Shown piece by piece: positions 1 through 9,909 of a stretch of 64,000 nucleotides of DNA. The translations under genes and the position numbers were made by a program. The notes beneath the pieces are model-generated. The model was given only the letters and a program-made list of their open reading frames with translations. It searched no databases and had not been told where the DNA came from. The stretch comes from Phytophthora vignae f. sp. vignae (lineage: Eukaryota > Oomycota > Peronosporomycetes > Peronosporales > Peronosporaceae): assembly GCA_016169955.1 (NCBI GenBank), contig JABJUM010000024.1:434001-498000 (forward strand), given 5' to 3'. How positions within the stretch are numbered: position 1 is the first letter of the stretch; each line of letters starts with the position of its first letter.

Positions 1-474
1 CACGCCGACGACGGCGTTGACGGCGCCCACCACGATGGCCACGACGCCCAGACGCCAGCACCAAGCGCGGTGCGGCTGCAGCTTCTTGGCGTACGCGATG
101 GTGTGGAAGCAGCGCAGCGCCGTGTACGTCGCCATGGCTCCGATCTGCACCGTCGGGTTGACGCGGTCCTCGATGGCCACGCCAATGCCGAACACCACCA
201 GAGCCAGCGGGATGGACTCGAGGTCGTTCTGCACGATGCGGCGCCAGCGGTGCTCCACTTCGCGGGCCTTGAGAATCTTCTCGTCCTTCTCGGCCTCCGG
301 GTCCATGCCGTAGGTCTGCTTGGGGCGGCCCTTGGCCAGCGGCAGGCTCTTGTCCTCGGGCGCGCGGCCGCCGGCCTCGAACGTCTTCTTGGCTTGGATC
401 ATGGTCACGCGCAGGAACTTGAAGTACAGTACGCTCGTGCACACCACGTACGTCTGCAGCACCGAAGAGCCCAT
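1..474 (-). CDS. Microsomal glutathione S-transferase 1-like (MAPEG family), 3' end cut by window edge
   Basis: Reading the minus strand from the ATG at 474, the frame stays open for 158 codons to position 1, so the C-terminus lies outside the window. MAPEG proteins are trimeric membrane glutathione transferases/peroxidases of the ER and outer mitochondrial membrane that detoxify lipid peroxides and xenobiotics. Supporting features are an N-terminal hydrophobic helix, then a helix carrying RRIVQNDLESIPLALVVF, which matches the MGST1 signature (Arg, Asn-Asp-Leu-Glu, then a hydrophobic run). Two further hydrophobic helices follow. MGST1 is about 155 residues, so only a few codons should be missing. 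It is divergent from ALG14, with 142 bp between the two starts. No intron is visible in the part seen. Confidence 0.85.
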   Translation of the reverse strand, partial: MGSSVLQTYVVCTSVLYFKFLRVTMIQAKKTFEAGGRAPEDKSLPLAKGRPKQTYGMDPEAEKDEKILKAREVEHRWRRIVQNDLESIPLALVVFGIGVAIEDRVNPTVQIGAMATYTALRCFHTIAYAKKLQPHRAWCWRLGVVAIVVGAVNAVVGV

Positions 475-616
475 TGCTGTTGTGTCAGTTGAAGCGGCTT
501 CTGCAGGACGAGGACGATTCGGAAATGATGCGCAAAAGTTGCCGTTCGTACCCCTTTGTAGCCAGGTTATGTGTACCCCGACCATAACCCGATAACATAC
601 CAACGTGACACGAAGT

Positions 617-1499
617 ATGGAGCTGCTCAGCCTGTTGCTACGTCTCGGGGCAGCGCTGCTCCTGGTGGCCGTGCTGCTCGCACTTCGAGTCTGGCAGGTG
701 GTCGTGCCTCAGCGAGTGAAGGCGAGCGTGGCCAGCTATTCGAAGCCGCTGTTCCACCACCAGAACGCGTCCCAAAGCAGGAATGCCAAGGCTGCAGGGC
801 GTCAGATCCGCGTCATGGCGGTGCTGGGCTCCGGTGGCCACACCACGGAGCTGCTGAAACTCATGAAGAGGCTCAAAAGGGAGGTCTATACGCCCATCAC
901 GTTCGTGGTGGCCGAGACGGACAAGACCAGCCAGGCCAAGACGGAACTAGATTGGAAGCCGACGGAGACCGACTCGTTCGCCATTATCCCGCGCAGTCGA
1001 GAGGTGCGTGTTGCAGTGCAACAACGAGAGAGGAGGCAGCAAGGATTGCAAACTAACTTGAACATTTGTGTGCATTGTGCTGATCATCAGGTTGGGCAGT
1101 CGTGGTCGTCTACGGTGTGGACTACGCTGCGGTCGTTCCAGTCGTGTCTCGGTTTGGTCAACAATCGGCGTCCCCAGTTGGTGCTGTGCAATGGACCCGG
1201 TGCGTTGTGAAGTTTTGAGTATTAAGTAGGTTATTCTTGGGGCCTTGAAGCTCACGGTGGTGGCTTCATTTGTTGCTCTCACAGGCACCTGCATCCCGAT
1301 CTGCGCGGCGGTGCTGCTGTTCCGCGTTTTGGGCATCCAGAGCGACTCGAAGATCGTCTTTTGCGAGAGCTTCGCTCGCGTGCAGCACTTGTCGCTCACC
1401 GGCAAGCTGCTCTACTACGTGGCTGACGAGTTCGTCGTGCAGTGGCCTCAGTTGCAGGCCAAGTACCCGCGCACGAAGCACCTCGGCGTCATTTGCTAG
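617..1499 (+). CDS. ALG14: ALG14-like UDP-GlcNAc transferase subunit (N-glycan assembly)
   Basis: Three exons: 617-1003, 1091-1199, 1285-1499; introns are GT-AG with phases 0 and 1; product about 236 aa. ALG14 is the ER membrane anchor that recruits catalytic ALG13 to add the second GlcNAc to dolichol-PP-GlcNAc. Residues 1-22 form a hydrophobic anchor. A Rossmann-type loop GSGGHTTELLKL follows near residue 60, characteristic of ALG14/MurG-like GT-B N-terminal halves. The third exon has the family's conserved tail with ESFARV and the LSLTGKLLYYVADEFVVQWP stretch. An in-frame GTG at 605 exists but ATG 617 is chosen because it starts directly before the membrane anchor. ALG13 is not in this window. 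Confidence 0.9.
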
Positions 1500-1873
1500 A
1501 GACACCGCAGAGACGAACATGCCTCATGATGGGCCGTTGCCGCGGTCTACCAGCTAAAAACATTTAGATTGTGGTTGCGTCATGACGCTCAGAGAGGGCG
1601 CTGGAGCACGCGGTCAAGCGACTTAGCAGGACCAAGGTCATTCGCTCAGCAACTGCATGCTCATTTGTGCATGTTGGTATATCAGTACTATCTAGCATTA
1701 CAAGTATTGCGCACTTCTATCTATAGTGAGTCCAAGTCATGCAGTCCGTATCCACCATCAATGTACTGAAGATTAGTTATCTGCATTGACACATTCGTGG
1801 GGTCGTGAGGACCGCTCTCGCGTCTGTCCAAAGCCATTGCCCGAGTCGCTCTCCTTCCCTTCTCTCCGTCGTC
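1500..1873. other. Intergenic, 374 bp
   Basis: Region between ALG14 and the nitrilase-like gene. No ORF with coding-like composition, repeat or RNA gene was seen. It holds the ALG14 3' end and the nitrilase promoter. Confidence 0.5.
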
Positions 1874-3148
1874 ATGCACGCGTCCGTGGGCCGTGTCGGC
1901 TCGTCCTCAGGCTCGCTGGGCTCCAGCTCCGCCAACGTCGGCTTCAAGGCGCCCTCCACCGCCGTCGAGCGGGTAAAATCCAATAGAAATCTGCTATCGG
2001 AGCTGCTCGACTCTAATGTTGTTGGTATTGTGGCACAGATGATGACCGTGGCGGCCACGCAGATGAGCTGCGGCAACCCCGAGGAGAACATCAAGAAGGC
2101 CGAGAGCCTCGTGCGCATCGCCAGCTCGCGCGGCGCGCAGGTGATTCTGCTGCAGGAGCTGTTCCAGTTCTCGTACTTCCCCATCGAGCTCAACGCCGGC
2201 AACTTCCAGCTGGCCACGACGCTCGAGGAGTCGGCGCTGGTGCAGGGCATGGCGCTGCTGGCCAAGGAGCTGCACGTGGTCATCCCCATCAGCTTCTTTG
2301 AGCGGTACAACAACTCGTACTACAACTCGTGCGCCGTGATCGACGCCGACGGAACCGTGCTGGGCGTGACGCGCAAGATGCACATCGGAGGTGCGTTGGT
2401 TGCGGAGTGCAATTATTGCAATGGGCAATTGGTATCACGGACTAACTTGGCTGGCGGAATTCCTGCACAGACCGTCTTGGATACAATGAGAAGTACTATT
2501 TCACGCCGTCCGACGACTCCTTCAAAGTGTGGAACACGGTGAGTAGATGGAAAAAGATCGGTGGGGACAAGTTTCTTGTCGTACAGGGGCGCTAAAATGA
2601 GTATTGGTGTTGATGCAGCGCTACGGTAAGATCGGTGTGGCTATCGGCTCGGACCAGTGGTACCCGGAGGTGGCGCGCAGCTTGGTGGTGCAGGGCGCGG
2701 AGCTGCTGTTGTACCCGAGCGCTATGGGCAGCAACCAGTACGACCCCAACTTCGACCCGCGTGACCAGTGGCAGCGCGTGATGCAGGGCCATGCGGCGGC
2801 CAGCATGGTGCCCGTTATCTGCTCCAACCGCGTGGGCAGTGAGGTCGTGGACGGTATTCAGGTCACTTTCGTCGGCTCCTCGTTCATCACAGGCCAGACC
2901 GGCGAGATGGTGCGTGGAGTTTTGCTTTACTAGAGTATGATGAGAGGCCTTGCTAACTCTCTCAACGTACCCTTTTGTTTATTTCTTGCCTGGATTAGCT
3001 TAAGATCGCTGATCGCGAGTCCGAAGGCGTGCTCGTGGAGAGCTTTGACCTCGAGAAGTTCCACATCCGACGAGCCAGCTGGGGCCTGATCCGCGACCGC
3101 CGGCCCAACATGTACGGCGCTCTCATGACGCGTGACGGGCCGCAGTAA
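1874..3148 (+). CDS. Carbon-nitrogen hydrolase (N-carbamoylputrescine amidase-like) lacking the catalytic Cys
   Basis: Five exons: 1874-1972, 2039-2390, 2471-2538, 2619-2909, 2999-3148; product about 319 aa. The first intron (1973-2038, 66 nt) is stop-free and divisible by 3, so retention would add 22 residues; a branch-like CTAAT and the usual family start after it (MTVAATQMSC) support splicing. The family hydrolyses N-carbamoylputrescine to putrescine using a Glu-Lys-Cys triad. Glu (LLQELFQFSYFP) and Lys (TRKMHIGD) are present. At the nucleophile the sequence reads VAIGSDQWYPE where family members have VAICWDQWFPE, so Cys is replaced by Gly. The rest (MQGHAAASMVPV, ASWGLIRDRRPNMY) is intact, so this may be a pseudoenzyme. 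A copy of part of this gene lies at 11402-11640. Confidence 0.88.
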
Positions 3149-3461
3149 AGCTCTTCAAAATACCCACGCTTTTCACGAGGGGGTACGGCAGTTTGAGCGT
3201 CGAGGGTTGCAGCTCTACGGACAAAGGCGTACCAATGCACTGAAGCGTAGAATGCGTGTGCTGGCCCGCCATGTCATGCCAGCAGCATCCAAGACAACAC
3301 AACCAAAGGTAGCCCTCTAAATGTAGCTCTGTGCCAAACTTGACCCTGTTCGCCTTGTGTATTTTTACGCCTCAAGTTGAAGTGATTCCATTCCAGCCGC
3401 CTGCAGGTCAGTTGGCAATCTCCTGCAGTCCCGATATCAACACACGCGAAGACACGAGCCG
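3149..3461. other. Intergenic, 313 bp
   Basis: Between the nitrilase-like gene and MORN3. Nothing beyond presumed 3' UTR and promoter sequence is seen. Confidence 0.5.
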
Positions 3462-4874
3462 ATGGGACCCACACCTGGTATCGGCCGCCGAGGCGGCAAC
3501 GCGTTGACGGCCAGTCGACTACGTGAGAAGCTGGCAGCTCGCAATGGTCCAAGACACTCGGTGTACTGGGTGCAGCCCAAGAAGGGCGAGACGCAGCTAC
3601 CGAGCTATGCGAACGTGATGGAGGCCACCAACATGGCTGCATCTGCCAAGAAGATCGAGTACACGCTGCTGGGCAAGTACACGGGCGACTGGAAGGACGG
3701 CCAGAAGCATGGCTACGGCGCGCTCATGTACGCGAACGGCAACAAGTACGAAGGCGAGTGGGTGGAGAACAAGCGGCAGGGGCGCGGCGTCTACTGGGTC
3801 GAGGAGAAGAAGAAGCTGCGCAAGCAGTACGCAGGTGAATGGTACAACGACCACCGCCACGGACGCGGTACGTCCTTCCACGAAGACGGCGGCAAGTACG
3901 AGGGCCAGTGGCTCAACAACAAACGCCACGGACATGGCCGCATGATCTACGGCGAGGACCAGTCCGTCTACGACGGGGAGTGGGTGCGTAACGAGCGCTC
4001 CGGACGCGGCTCGCTAGTGCTGGGTAAGTCTTAAGATTGTTGTCCTCTGCTACAACGAATCACTGATAACGGGTGAGCTCTGCAACAGCAAATGGCGATC
4101 GGTACGAGGGCCACTGGCTCAACGACAAGAAGGAGGGGCCCGGTCGGTACTTCTACAAGGCCACACGCAAGATGTACGAGGGCGAGTGGGTCGATGACGC
4201 CCCAAAGTGCGGAACCTACCACGATGACACCGAGTTCCGTATGCATGACGATGATCTCGACGACAATGAGGGCCACAACACGTTCCAGCTGCCAGAGGTA
4301 AGTCCAATACTTGATGCCATAGCTTCACGAACACCACCGCGCTGACGTTGCTGCTGTCGTTCTGAAGCTGGAGCTCGCCCACCCCGAGCAAGTTCTGAGT
4401 GAGAGCGTGGCCGGCATCCGCCAGGACCGCGTGCGTGACCGAGCTTTCCACGACGACGAAGAGAATGAGGACGCCGTTGACGATGAGCCTCGACGCAGCG
4501 CTATGACAGCGACGGACCTCGATCCGGGCGTCGTCGTGTTCGACGAGCAGATGCTGCGTGCGATCCAGAGCGAGTTCGCCGCTCTTTTGGCGGAGCAGAG
4601 CGCGGCGATGGCCGAGAGTCCGGACAAGCAGTCGACTAAGACCCGCAGCGGCTGCATCCCTTGCTCCCGTCTACCTGGGCTCATCGACGTGTTACAGCTC
4701 GACGTAAGTGAAGAGCAGCTCTCCGAGCTGCTGCAGGAGATCGGCGCCACACCGGACACGCTCGTGTCCTTCGCCGAGTGCGTCGACATCCTGTCCCTGC
4801 TCATGGAGAGCCAAGAGGCGCCGCTGCTCGAAGAGGACGAAGACGAGTACGACGACGACGCCAGCAACTACTAA
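3462..4874 (+). CDS. MORN3: MORN-repeat protein, MORN3 homologue with C-terminal extension
   Basis: Three exons: 3462-4023, 4089-4297, 4368-4874 (phases 1 and 0); 425 aa. Seven MORN repeats (YEGEW..N..G.G pattern) run from about residue 70 to 250. The start (RNGPRHSVYWVQ), the sixth repeat (GPGRYFYKATRKMYEGEW) and the closing CGTY followed by a short LPELELAHPEQVLSES segment parallel animal MORN3, which ends shortly afterwards. MORN3 is a sperm/ciliary protein, so a flagellar role is inferred. The extra C-terminal about 160 residues contain acidic linkers and two helical segments (GCIPCSRLPGLIDVLQ, LVSFAECVDILSLLMES) that look like a calmodulin-type EF-hand lobe without clear Ca-binding loops. 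It is convergent with uS15m, with 89 bp between stops. Confidence 0.85.
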
Positions 4875-4963
4875 TTAACAAACAAACCAGCACTCACAGT
4901 TAAAAAGCCCTCTCCCTGTTGTCCCTGTTGCCAGCCAGTTCCCTGTGAGTCTCTTCTATCTGC

Positions 4964-5479
4964 TTAGGTGAAGCGGAGGCCCAGCGCCGCCACGACCTCG
5001 CGGAACTTGTGCAGGTCCTTGCGGCGCAGGTACTTGAGCAGCTTCCGCCGCTTCTCCACCATGGCGATCAGGCCTCGTCGCGAGTGGTGGTCCTTCTTGT
5101 GCTGCTGAGCGTGCGCCGTGCAGCGCAGGATCTTCTGCGTGAGCACGGCGATCTGCACCTCGCTCGAGCCCGTGTCGCCCGGGAAGCGCTGGAACGTCTG
5201 GATGGCCGTGGCCACCTGCGCCTGGTTCAGCTCGCGCTGCGACGCGTTGCGCAGGCTCAGCACGGCCTTGAGCTGCGCCAGCGCCTTCGCCTCCTCCTCG
5301 TCCTGCGGCTTCACGTCGTCCAGCTGAAGGCCGAAGCGGTAGCTCTTGTCCGCCGACACGCGCGGGGGCGCCACGTACGACACGCAGCGCGCGGCCTGCA
5401 GCGGCAGCGAAGGGGTCGCGACGCGCGCCACGGCGGCGGTGGCGGCCGAGGAGCGGGCGAGGCGGGAGAGCGCGAACAT
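4964..5479 (-). CDS. MRPS15: Mitochondrial small-subunit ribosomal protein uS15m
   Basis: Single exon, 171 aa. The C-terminal 90 residues carry the bacterial S15 fold: DTGSSEVQIAVLTQKI, then the H..HKKDHHSRRGL motif that contacts 16S-like rRNA, and RRKLLKYLRRKDLHKF. The N-terminus MFALSRLARSSAATAAVARV is Arg/Ala/Ser-rich without acidic residues, typical of a mitochondrial presequence, so the product should act in mitochondrial translation. ATG at 5479 is chosen because the longer open frame starts only at a TTG. Confidence 0.93.
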   Translation of the reverse strand: MFALSRLARSSAATAAVARVATPSLPLQAARCVSYVAPPRVSADKSYRFGLQLDDVKPQDEEEAKALAQLKAVLSLRNASQRELNQAQVATAIQTFQRFPGDTGSSEVQIAVLTQKILRCTAHAQQHKKDHHSRRGLIAMVEKRRKLLKYLRRKDLHKFREVVAALGLRFT

Positions 5480-5804
5480 GGCGGCGTCCTTCCTTGGTGT
5501 CGATGCGTCTGTGAGGCCAGGAATGGATGGAGAGCTATTGGGGTGATGCGCGTCGGCGATTGGGTGAAATTCAGGTTTGGTTTTAACCAATTAGAAGAAG
5601 TTATGAGAGATGGCTACGCTTTGAATGTGAACGTTGAAGTGGCATGTACTGTACGCTTCGAAGGTCTTCATCAATTAAGCAATAAAATAATGGTCGAGAA
5701 TCGCGGCCACGCTCGCCGAATGTACACTAACTAACTGAAAAGACGTTGACTGGAACGAGATGGCGGCGCTGGTGGCTGAGTTTTGGTTGGCTTGGTCGAC
5801 GGTT
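5480..5804. other. Intergenic, 325 bp
   Basis: Between two minus-strand genes (uS15m and the HTH-UPRT gene). It must hold the uS15m promoter. No coding-like ORF or repeat was seen. Confidence 0.5.
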
Positions 5805-8095
5805 TTAGGAGTTGTTGTAGCGCGAAACAAAGTCGCCGAAGCCCGGGATGATGCCGTCCGTTATCGGATCCACTTTGCCGTCGATGCCACCGGTGATGAT
5901 CTTCACATCTGTACGATTCATTCCACATCAGAGTTATCAGTTTGGAACGGCAGCTTCTGTCGCCATGAGCAAGTCCACTTACTTGGGAAACGGTTGCTGA
6001 TGTTGACGATCCCATCGCCGGCCACGAGGATCACAACCAGCGAAATCGTCCTTTCATCGCAGCCCACACTGCAGAGCGCCTGCATGATCACACATTCATG
6101 AGCGTCTTCGCAGGATATAATACCAGAGAGATAACTCACCTCGATGGCCTTGCACTCTGCGTCGCCTGTGCTGCACGTAGCAGAGAAGAGGAGAACTCGG
6201 TGGTGAACGATATTCGCGGGCAGATCCATGTGGTCCAGCAGCCAAGCTCGCTGTCCTCGCCGATCTATAGCCTTGGTCACGTGAATGGACCCTTGTGGGG
6301 CATCCGGCTCCATTTGGTGGAAAAGCACCAGGAACGGGAACCCCTCGGCCCCGATGGCTACGCCGCAGAACTGATGTTTGCGCTCCAGACCTCGGTACAA
6401 GTGGCCAGTGCCTGTAACCACCTCCACGCTTTCCGTGCCGAGAACTGCGAGAGCTTCTTCCAGCAGAATCCTAAACCCATCAACGCGCGTTTAGTGACTC
6501 AGCAAGAGAGACATGGAAGGAACAGCGTACTTACATGATGAGACGGCCTGCCACACGCCGGAAAGTGGCTCCGCTCGAGCGGTTGTCGCGCAGCATGGTC
6601 ATGAGCAGCAGGACCGAGTTGGCGCGCACCTCATGCACCATCATGTCCACGCCTGGAGGCCCGACAAAGTTTTCGGCGCGATCCCTGTGCATACAAAAGA
6701 GTAAGGTCAGTTAATAGCGGCAGATCACGTTACGATACTAACCAAGCCGACATACATTTCCTGGGCCGATTTCACCAGCATGTTGTAGCGCGAGAGGATC
6801 TCGAAGCGATTCTTCTTGATGTGGCAAATGGCTGCTCTCGTCACGCCGAACTCCCGCGCCAGGGCCGCCTGCTTCTCTCCGTTCTCAATGCGCTTAATAA
6901 TGTTGCGGCGGTCCGTGTCGCGCAGGTACCTCACCCGCTTCTTCGCCTTCTTGCTCTCCCCTGAGCCATCGTCTTCCATATCTGCAGCGTCTTCATCATC
7001 GTCGTCGTCGTCGTCGTCATTGTCCGGGTCTTCAATAACGGACGGCGCACTCTGCGCGTTGTTATCCTCGTTCTCCACTGGTCCATTCGACGTCGGTGTT
7101 CCAGCACCCGACGGCGATTTGCTCGTCGTAACAGGCCCCAACATCGTCACGTCCGGAACTTCCAAGGGGGCCGGTCTATTAGGTTGTCGAGGCGCTGGCA
7201 CTGGCGACGCAGTCCTCGGCACCGACCCTGCCGACAGCGGCCTCACACTCGACGCTAAAGCAGATGCAGCTCTCATCTGCATCTGCGCCTGCATCTGCAA
7301 CCTTTGCTGCCCCGTCAGACCAATCCTGCTGCTTGCATCCACCTCTTCAAGAGGACCGGGCTCTCGAAACCTCCTCTCCACCGATAAAGGAGCACCCACC
7401 CTCGGCACCATCGATGCCACCAACTGAGACGCTGGCGAGGAGTACGACGGCGACCGCAACTGTCTGACTGTAGCTGCAGCTTCTCCCTGCAGTTGCATCT
7501 GCCGTCTGAACTGCTGCGCGCGAGTGTCCATGACAACGCGCTGTCTCTTGGCCGGGTCCTGCACCTCGTAGTCGTCCTCCTGCTGCCTGTACGCAGTCTC
7601 CGCTCTCCTCTGCACCTGATACTGATACTGTTGCTGCTGTTGCTGCTGTTGCTGCTGTTGTTGCTGTCTCCGCTGCTGCTGCTCGAAGAACTCCCGAGCC
7701 AGCCGCTGCCTGTGCGTCAGGTTGCGGTGGCGCTCGCGCAGCTCCGCGTAGAACGCCTCGCGGTCGTACCTGGCGGCGGCGCCCTCCTGCTCCTGCTCTA
7801 CGTCGTTCTCCTCGTGTCGCTGCAGGTAGAGCGGGGTCTGTTGCTCCTGCGCGTAGTGCGTGTATCGAGGCGCTTGACGTCTCTGCTGCAGCGCCGCGGC
7901 GCCATCCGACCGGGCAACGTACGCGCGGCGTCTTGTGTCATTAGCGTCCTCGGTGGTAACGTTAGCGTTAGCGGTGGAGTGCGCGCTGTTGATGGCGCGC
8001 CACTCCTGCGCGCGAAGTGCCGCGGCTGCCTGCGCCAAGCTGCGGGCCACGGACGTGCCGCCGACGGGCCGCGAGTTGGGCGGGGGCTGCGCCAT
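5805..8095 (-). CDS. HTH-UPRT fusion protein A: poly-Q region, CENP-B/Psq-like HTH, UPRT-like domain
   Basis: Five minus-strand exons: 8095-6756, 6684-6535, 6470-6140, 6079-5983, 5908-5805; 673 aa. Residues 1-380 are low complexity: a Gln tract near 145-160 and an Asp run near 360. Residues about 384-437 are a basic helix-turn-helix (EKQAALAREFGVTRAAICHI) of the CENP-B/Pipsqueak-like kind. Residues about 455-673 align along the whole uracil phosphoribosyltransferase fold: LRDNRSSGATFRRVAGRLIM (dimer arm), CGVAIGAEGFPFLVLF, the PRPP-loop position LLFSATCSTGDAE and the C-terminal IPGFGDFVSRY. True UPRTs have LLDPMLATGGS and GDFGDRY at these places, so the PRPP-binding Asp is missing and uracil salvage activity is doubtful. 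A nucleotide-sensing transcription factor is an inference. Paralogue B lies divergently at 9910-11200. Confidence 0.82.
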
Positions 8096-8540
8096 CGTTG
8101 AGCTTGAGGGGGGGGTCTCTAACGTTTGGGTCCTTGAGGGGTCCTGTTGCCTTCAGACCTTCTCGTCCAGGTTGCAACTCGTGGAAATCTTGACTGGCCG
8201 TGTGGCGAATGAGCACTCCGCTTCACTGGGGAATGCATATTGGTATTAATATATTTTACTGTGCAAACCTGATAAATATTTAAATGACAGCATAGTGTCT
8301 TCCAGTTAAACGTGTCATGAGAACTAATGATCTCAGGTTTTGATATCGTAACTGTGAAAAAAAGCGAGAAATTATTCTAAGCGTCCAGTACGGAACAGGC
8401 GCCTACTGTTGCGTTTTGCGTTTATTCCGAATGAGCAGGTGCAAAGATGGGACAGTGGGACTTCAACCCCCTCTGTAAAATGATAAAATAATCAAGAAAC
8501 TACAGCATTGTGTTGTACTTACACAGTTTCTTGATCATTT

Positions 8541-8568
8541 CACAAAGTACAGTGTACTGTACTTTGTG
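8541..8568. repeat. Perfect 13-bp palindrome (2-bp spacer)
   Basis: CACAAAGTACAGT is followed by GT and then its exact reverse complement. It lies about 0.45 kb upstream of HTH-UPRT A and 1.35 kb upstream of HTH-UPRT B, in their shared intergenic region. Dyad symmetry fits a dimeric DNA-binding protein site or a cruciform; which one, if either, is unknown. Confidence 0.6.
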
Positions 8569-9310
8569 CTAAACTTAGTGAGGCGTAATGTACCTGTCGT
8601 CGGCTGCGACCGGCGCGATATGCCCAGCCGTGTCCGTTTCAAGTGATTGTGCCTTCACAGGTGTGTAGGTTGTGTGGCAGGTTAGTCCATCGAGGTGTTG
8701 AGGTGCAGCCACTCACGTTGAAACTGTTGGCTCGGCTGGCAAGTAACTGAATGTTTCAACCTGGCTCGTGAAGGGTACTCGCGTACTTGTTCGCGGAGGG
8801 GAGCGCAGTCAATTCATGTGTTTCATATTGGGGTAGAGCTGATGTCACTCAGCGCGAGTGCTTACTGTCTCGTCAAAAAAAAAAAATCTTCAGCTCGATA
8901 CCGACTGATCTGCCGATTGCGCGTTTCTGCCTCGTCAACGTGCGCGACAATCGGCCTTCTTTTGACTTCGCTAAGCGCGTGTTTATCGGGGCCGCTTGAG
9001 GCTCCGGCCGACATTCAATGGCGCCCCACACATGACCAACACCAAAGCACCGGCCTTGAAACAAGCTGAGTCCGAGCCTGCAACGACGCAAATTGCGTCC
9101 CGGGTTTCGAGACGCTTTTTCGCGTCATATTGACGCAAAACAGCTCATTTTGGTTCTACGAAAACGGGCGACCAATCAAATGCAGGCTCAAATGGGTACG
9201 AACTATTTTCCCAGCCAAGCGGATACCATGGTGTGCTGGCACCGCCAAATGATCTCGTTTCACCCCTGCATCGCGTGCATGTAGCAATTGAGGTAGGCCG
9301 CGACAACAAT

Positions 9311-9609
9311 GTTGCTACATACACCATTTCAAGGCCAAATTGAGAGAAGTCAAAATCAAAACAAAAACGACCAAAATCAAAACAAGAGAGATCAAGAAAA
9401 TGGGCACTGTCCCGGCCAAAATTTTCCGGAGGGAATTTTCTGATCATCATAGAATGGGCAAGTCAGTTGCTCTGTACAATATATTCGGTCTTGAAGGTGA
9501 TTAGATGATATGCATATTCATGATTGGAGGTTTTCTCAATTTGCTTTTGGCGGTTCTCAATTTGAATCACGACTTCTCTCAATTTGGCCTTGAAATGGTG
9601 TTCCGCAAC
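9311..9609. mobile_element. Putative MITE / inverted-repeat element (about 40-bp arms)
   Basis: Left arm 9311-9351 and right arm 9571-9609 are inverted copies sharing ACACCATTTCAAGGCCAAAT and then TGAGAGAAGTC with no mismatch. The outer ends (GTTGCTACAT against GTTGCGGA) are degraded. The interior is AT-rich with short CAATTTG motifs and no ORF. No clear target-site duplication was found, so the family is unassigned. It ends 300 bp upstream of HTH-UPRT B. Confidence 0.5.
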
Positions 9610-9909
9610 ACCGTCACAGGTGGTGCCTGGAGGAGCAGCAGCGTCCACGCCCGAAAAAGGGTCCTGTTGCAGGACGGTGCTGCCCTTCCCCCATCCAGTG
9701 CAACACGTATTTTTGTCGCCGAGCCAAGCGCAAGCCTTTGGCACCTGGAAGGACGTGCAGCTTGCCACCACCAGGCAATTTGCTCGCTTGCTCGCATAGA
9801 TCAAAGAGGGTGCATTCGCCTCGGCATTTCCGAGTTCACATCGCAAAACGCCAGGCAAGTCCTGCTTGGCATTTTCGGTCCACCGTCTCACAAGCAGGGG
9901 CTGGCCATC

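Larger units (their letters stand above)
8096..9909. other. Intergenic region between divergent HTH-UPRT genes, 1.8 kb
   Basis: No coding-like ORF. It contains a perfect palindrome (8541-8568), a second loose inverted repeat just before it (AATCAAGAAACT near 8489 against AGTTTCTTGATCATT near 8525) and an inverted-repeat element (9311-9609). Both divergent promoters must be here. Confidence 0.55.
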
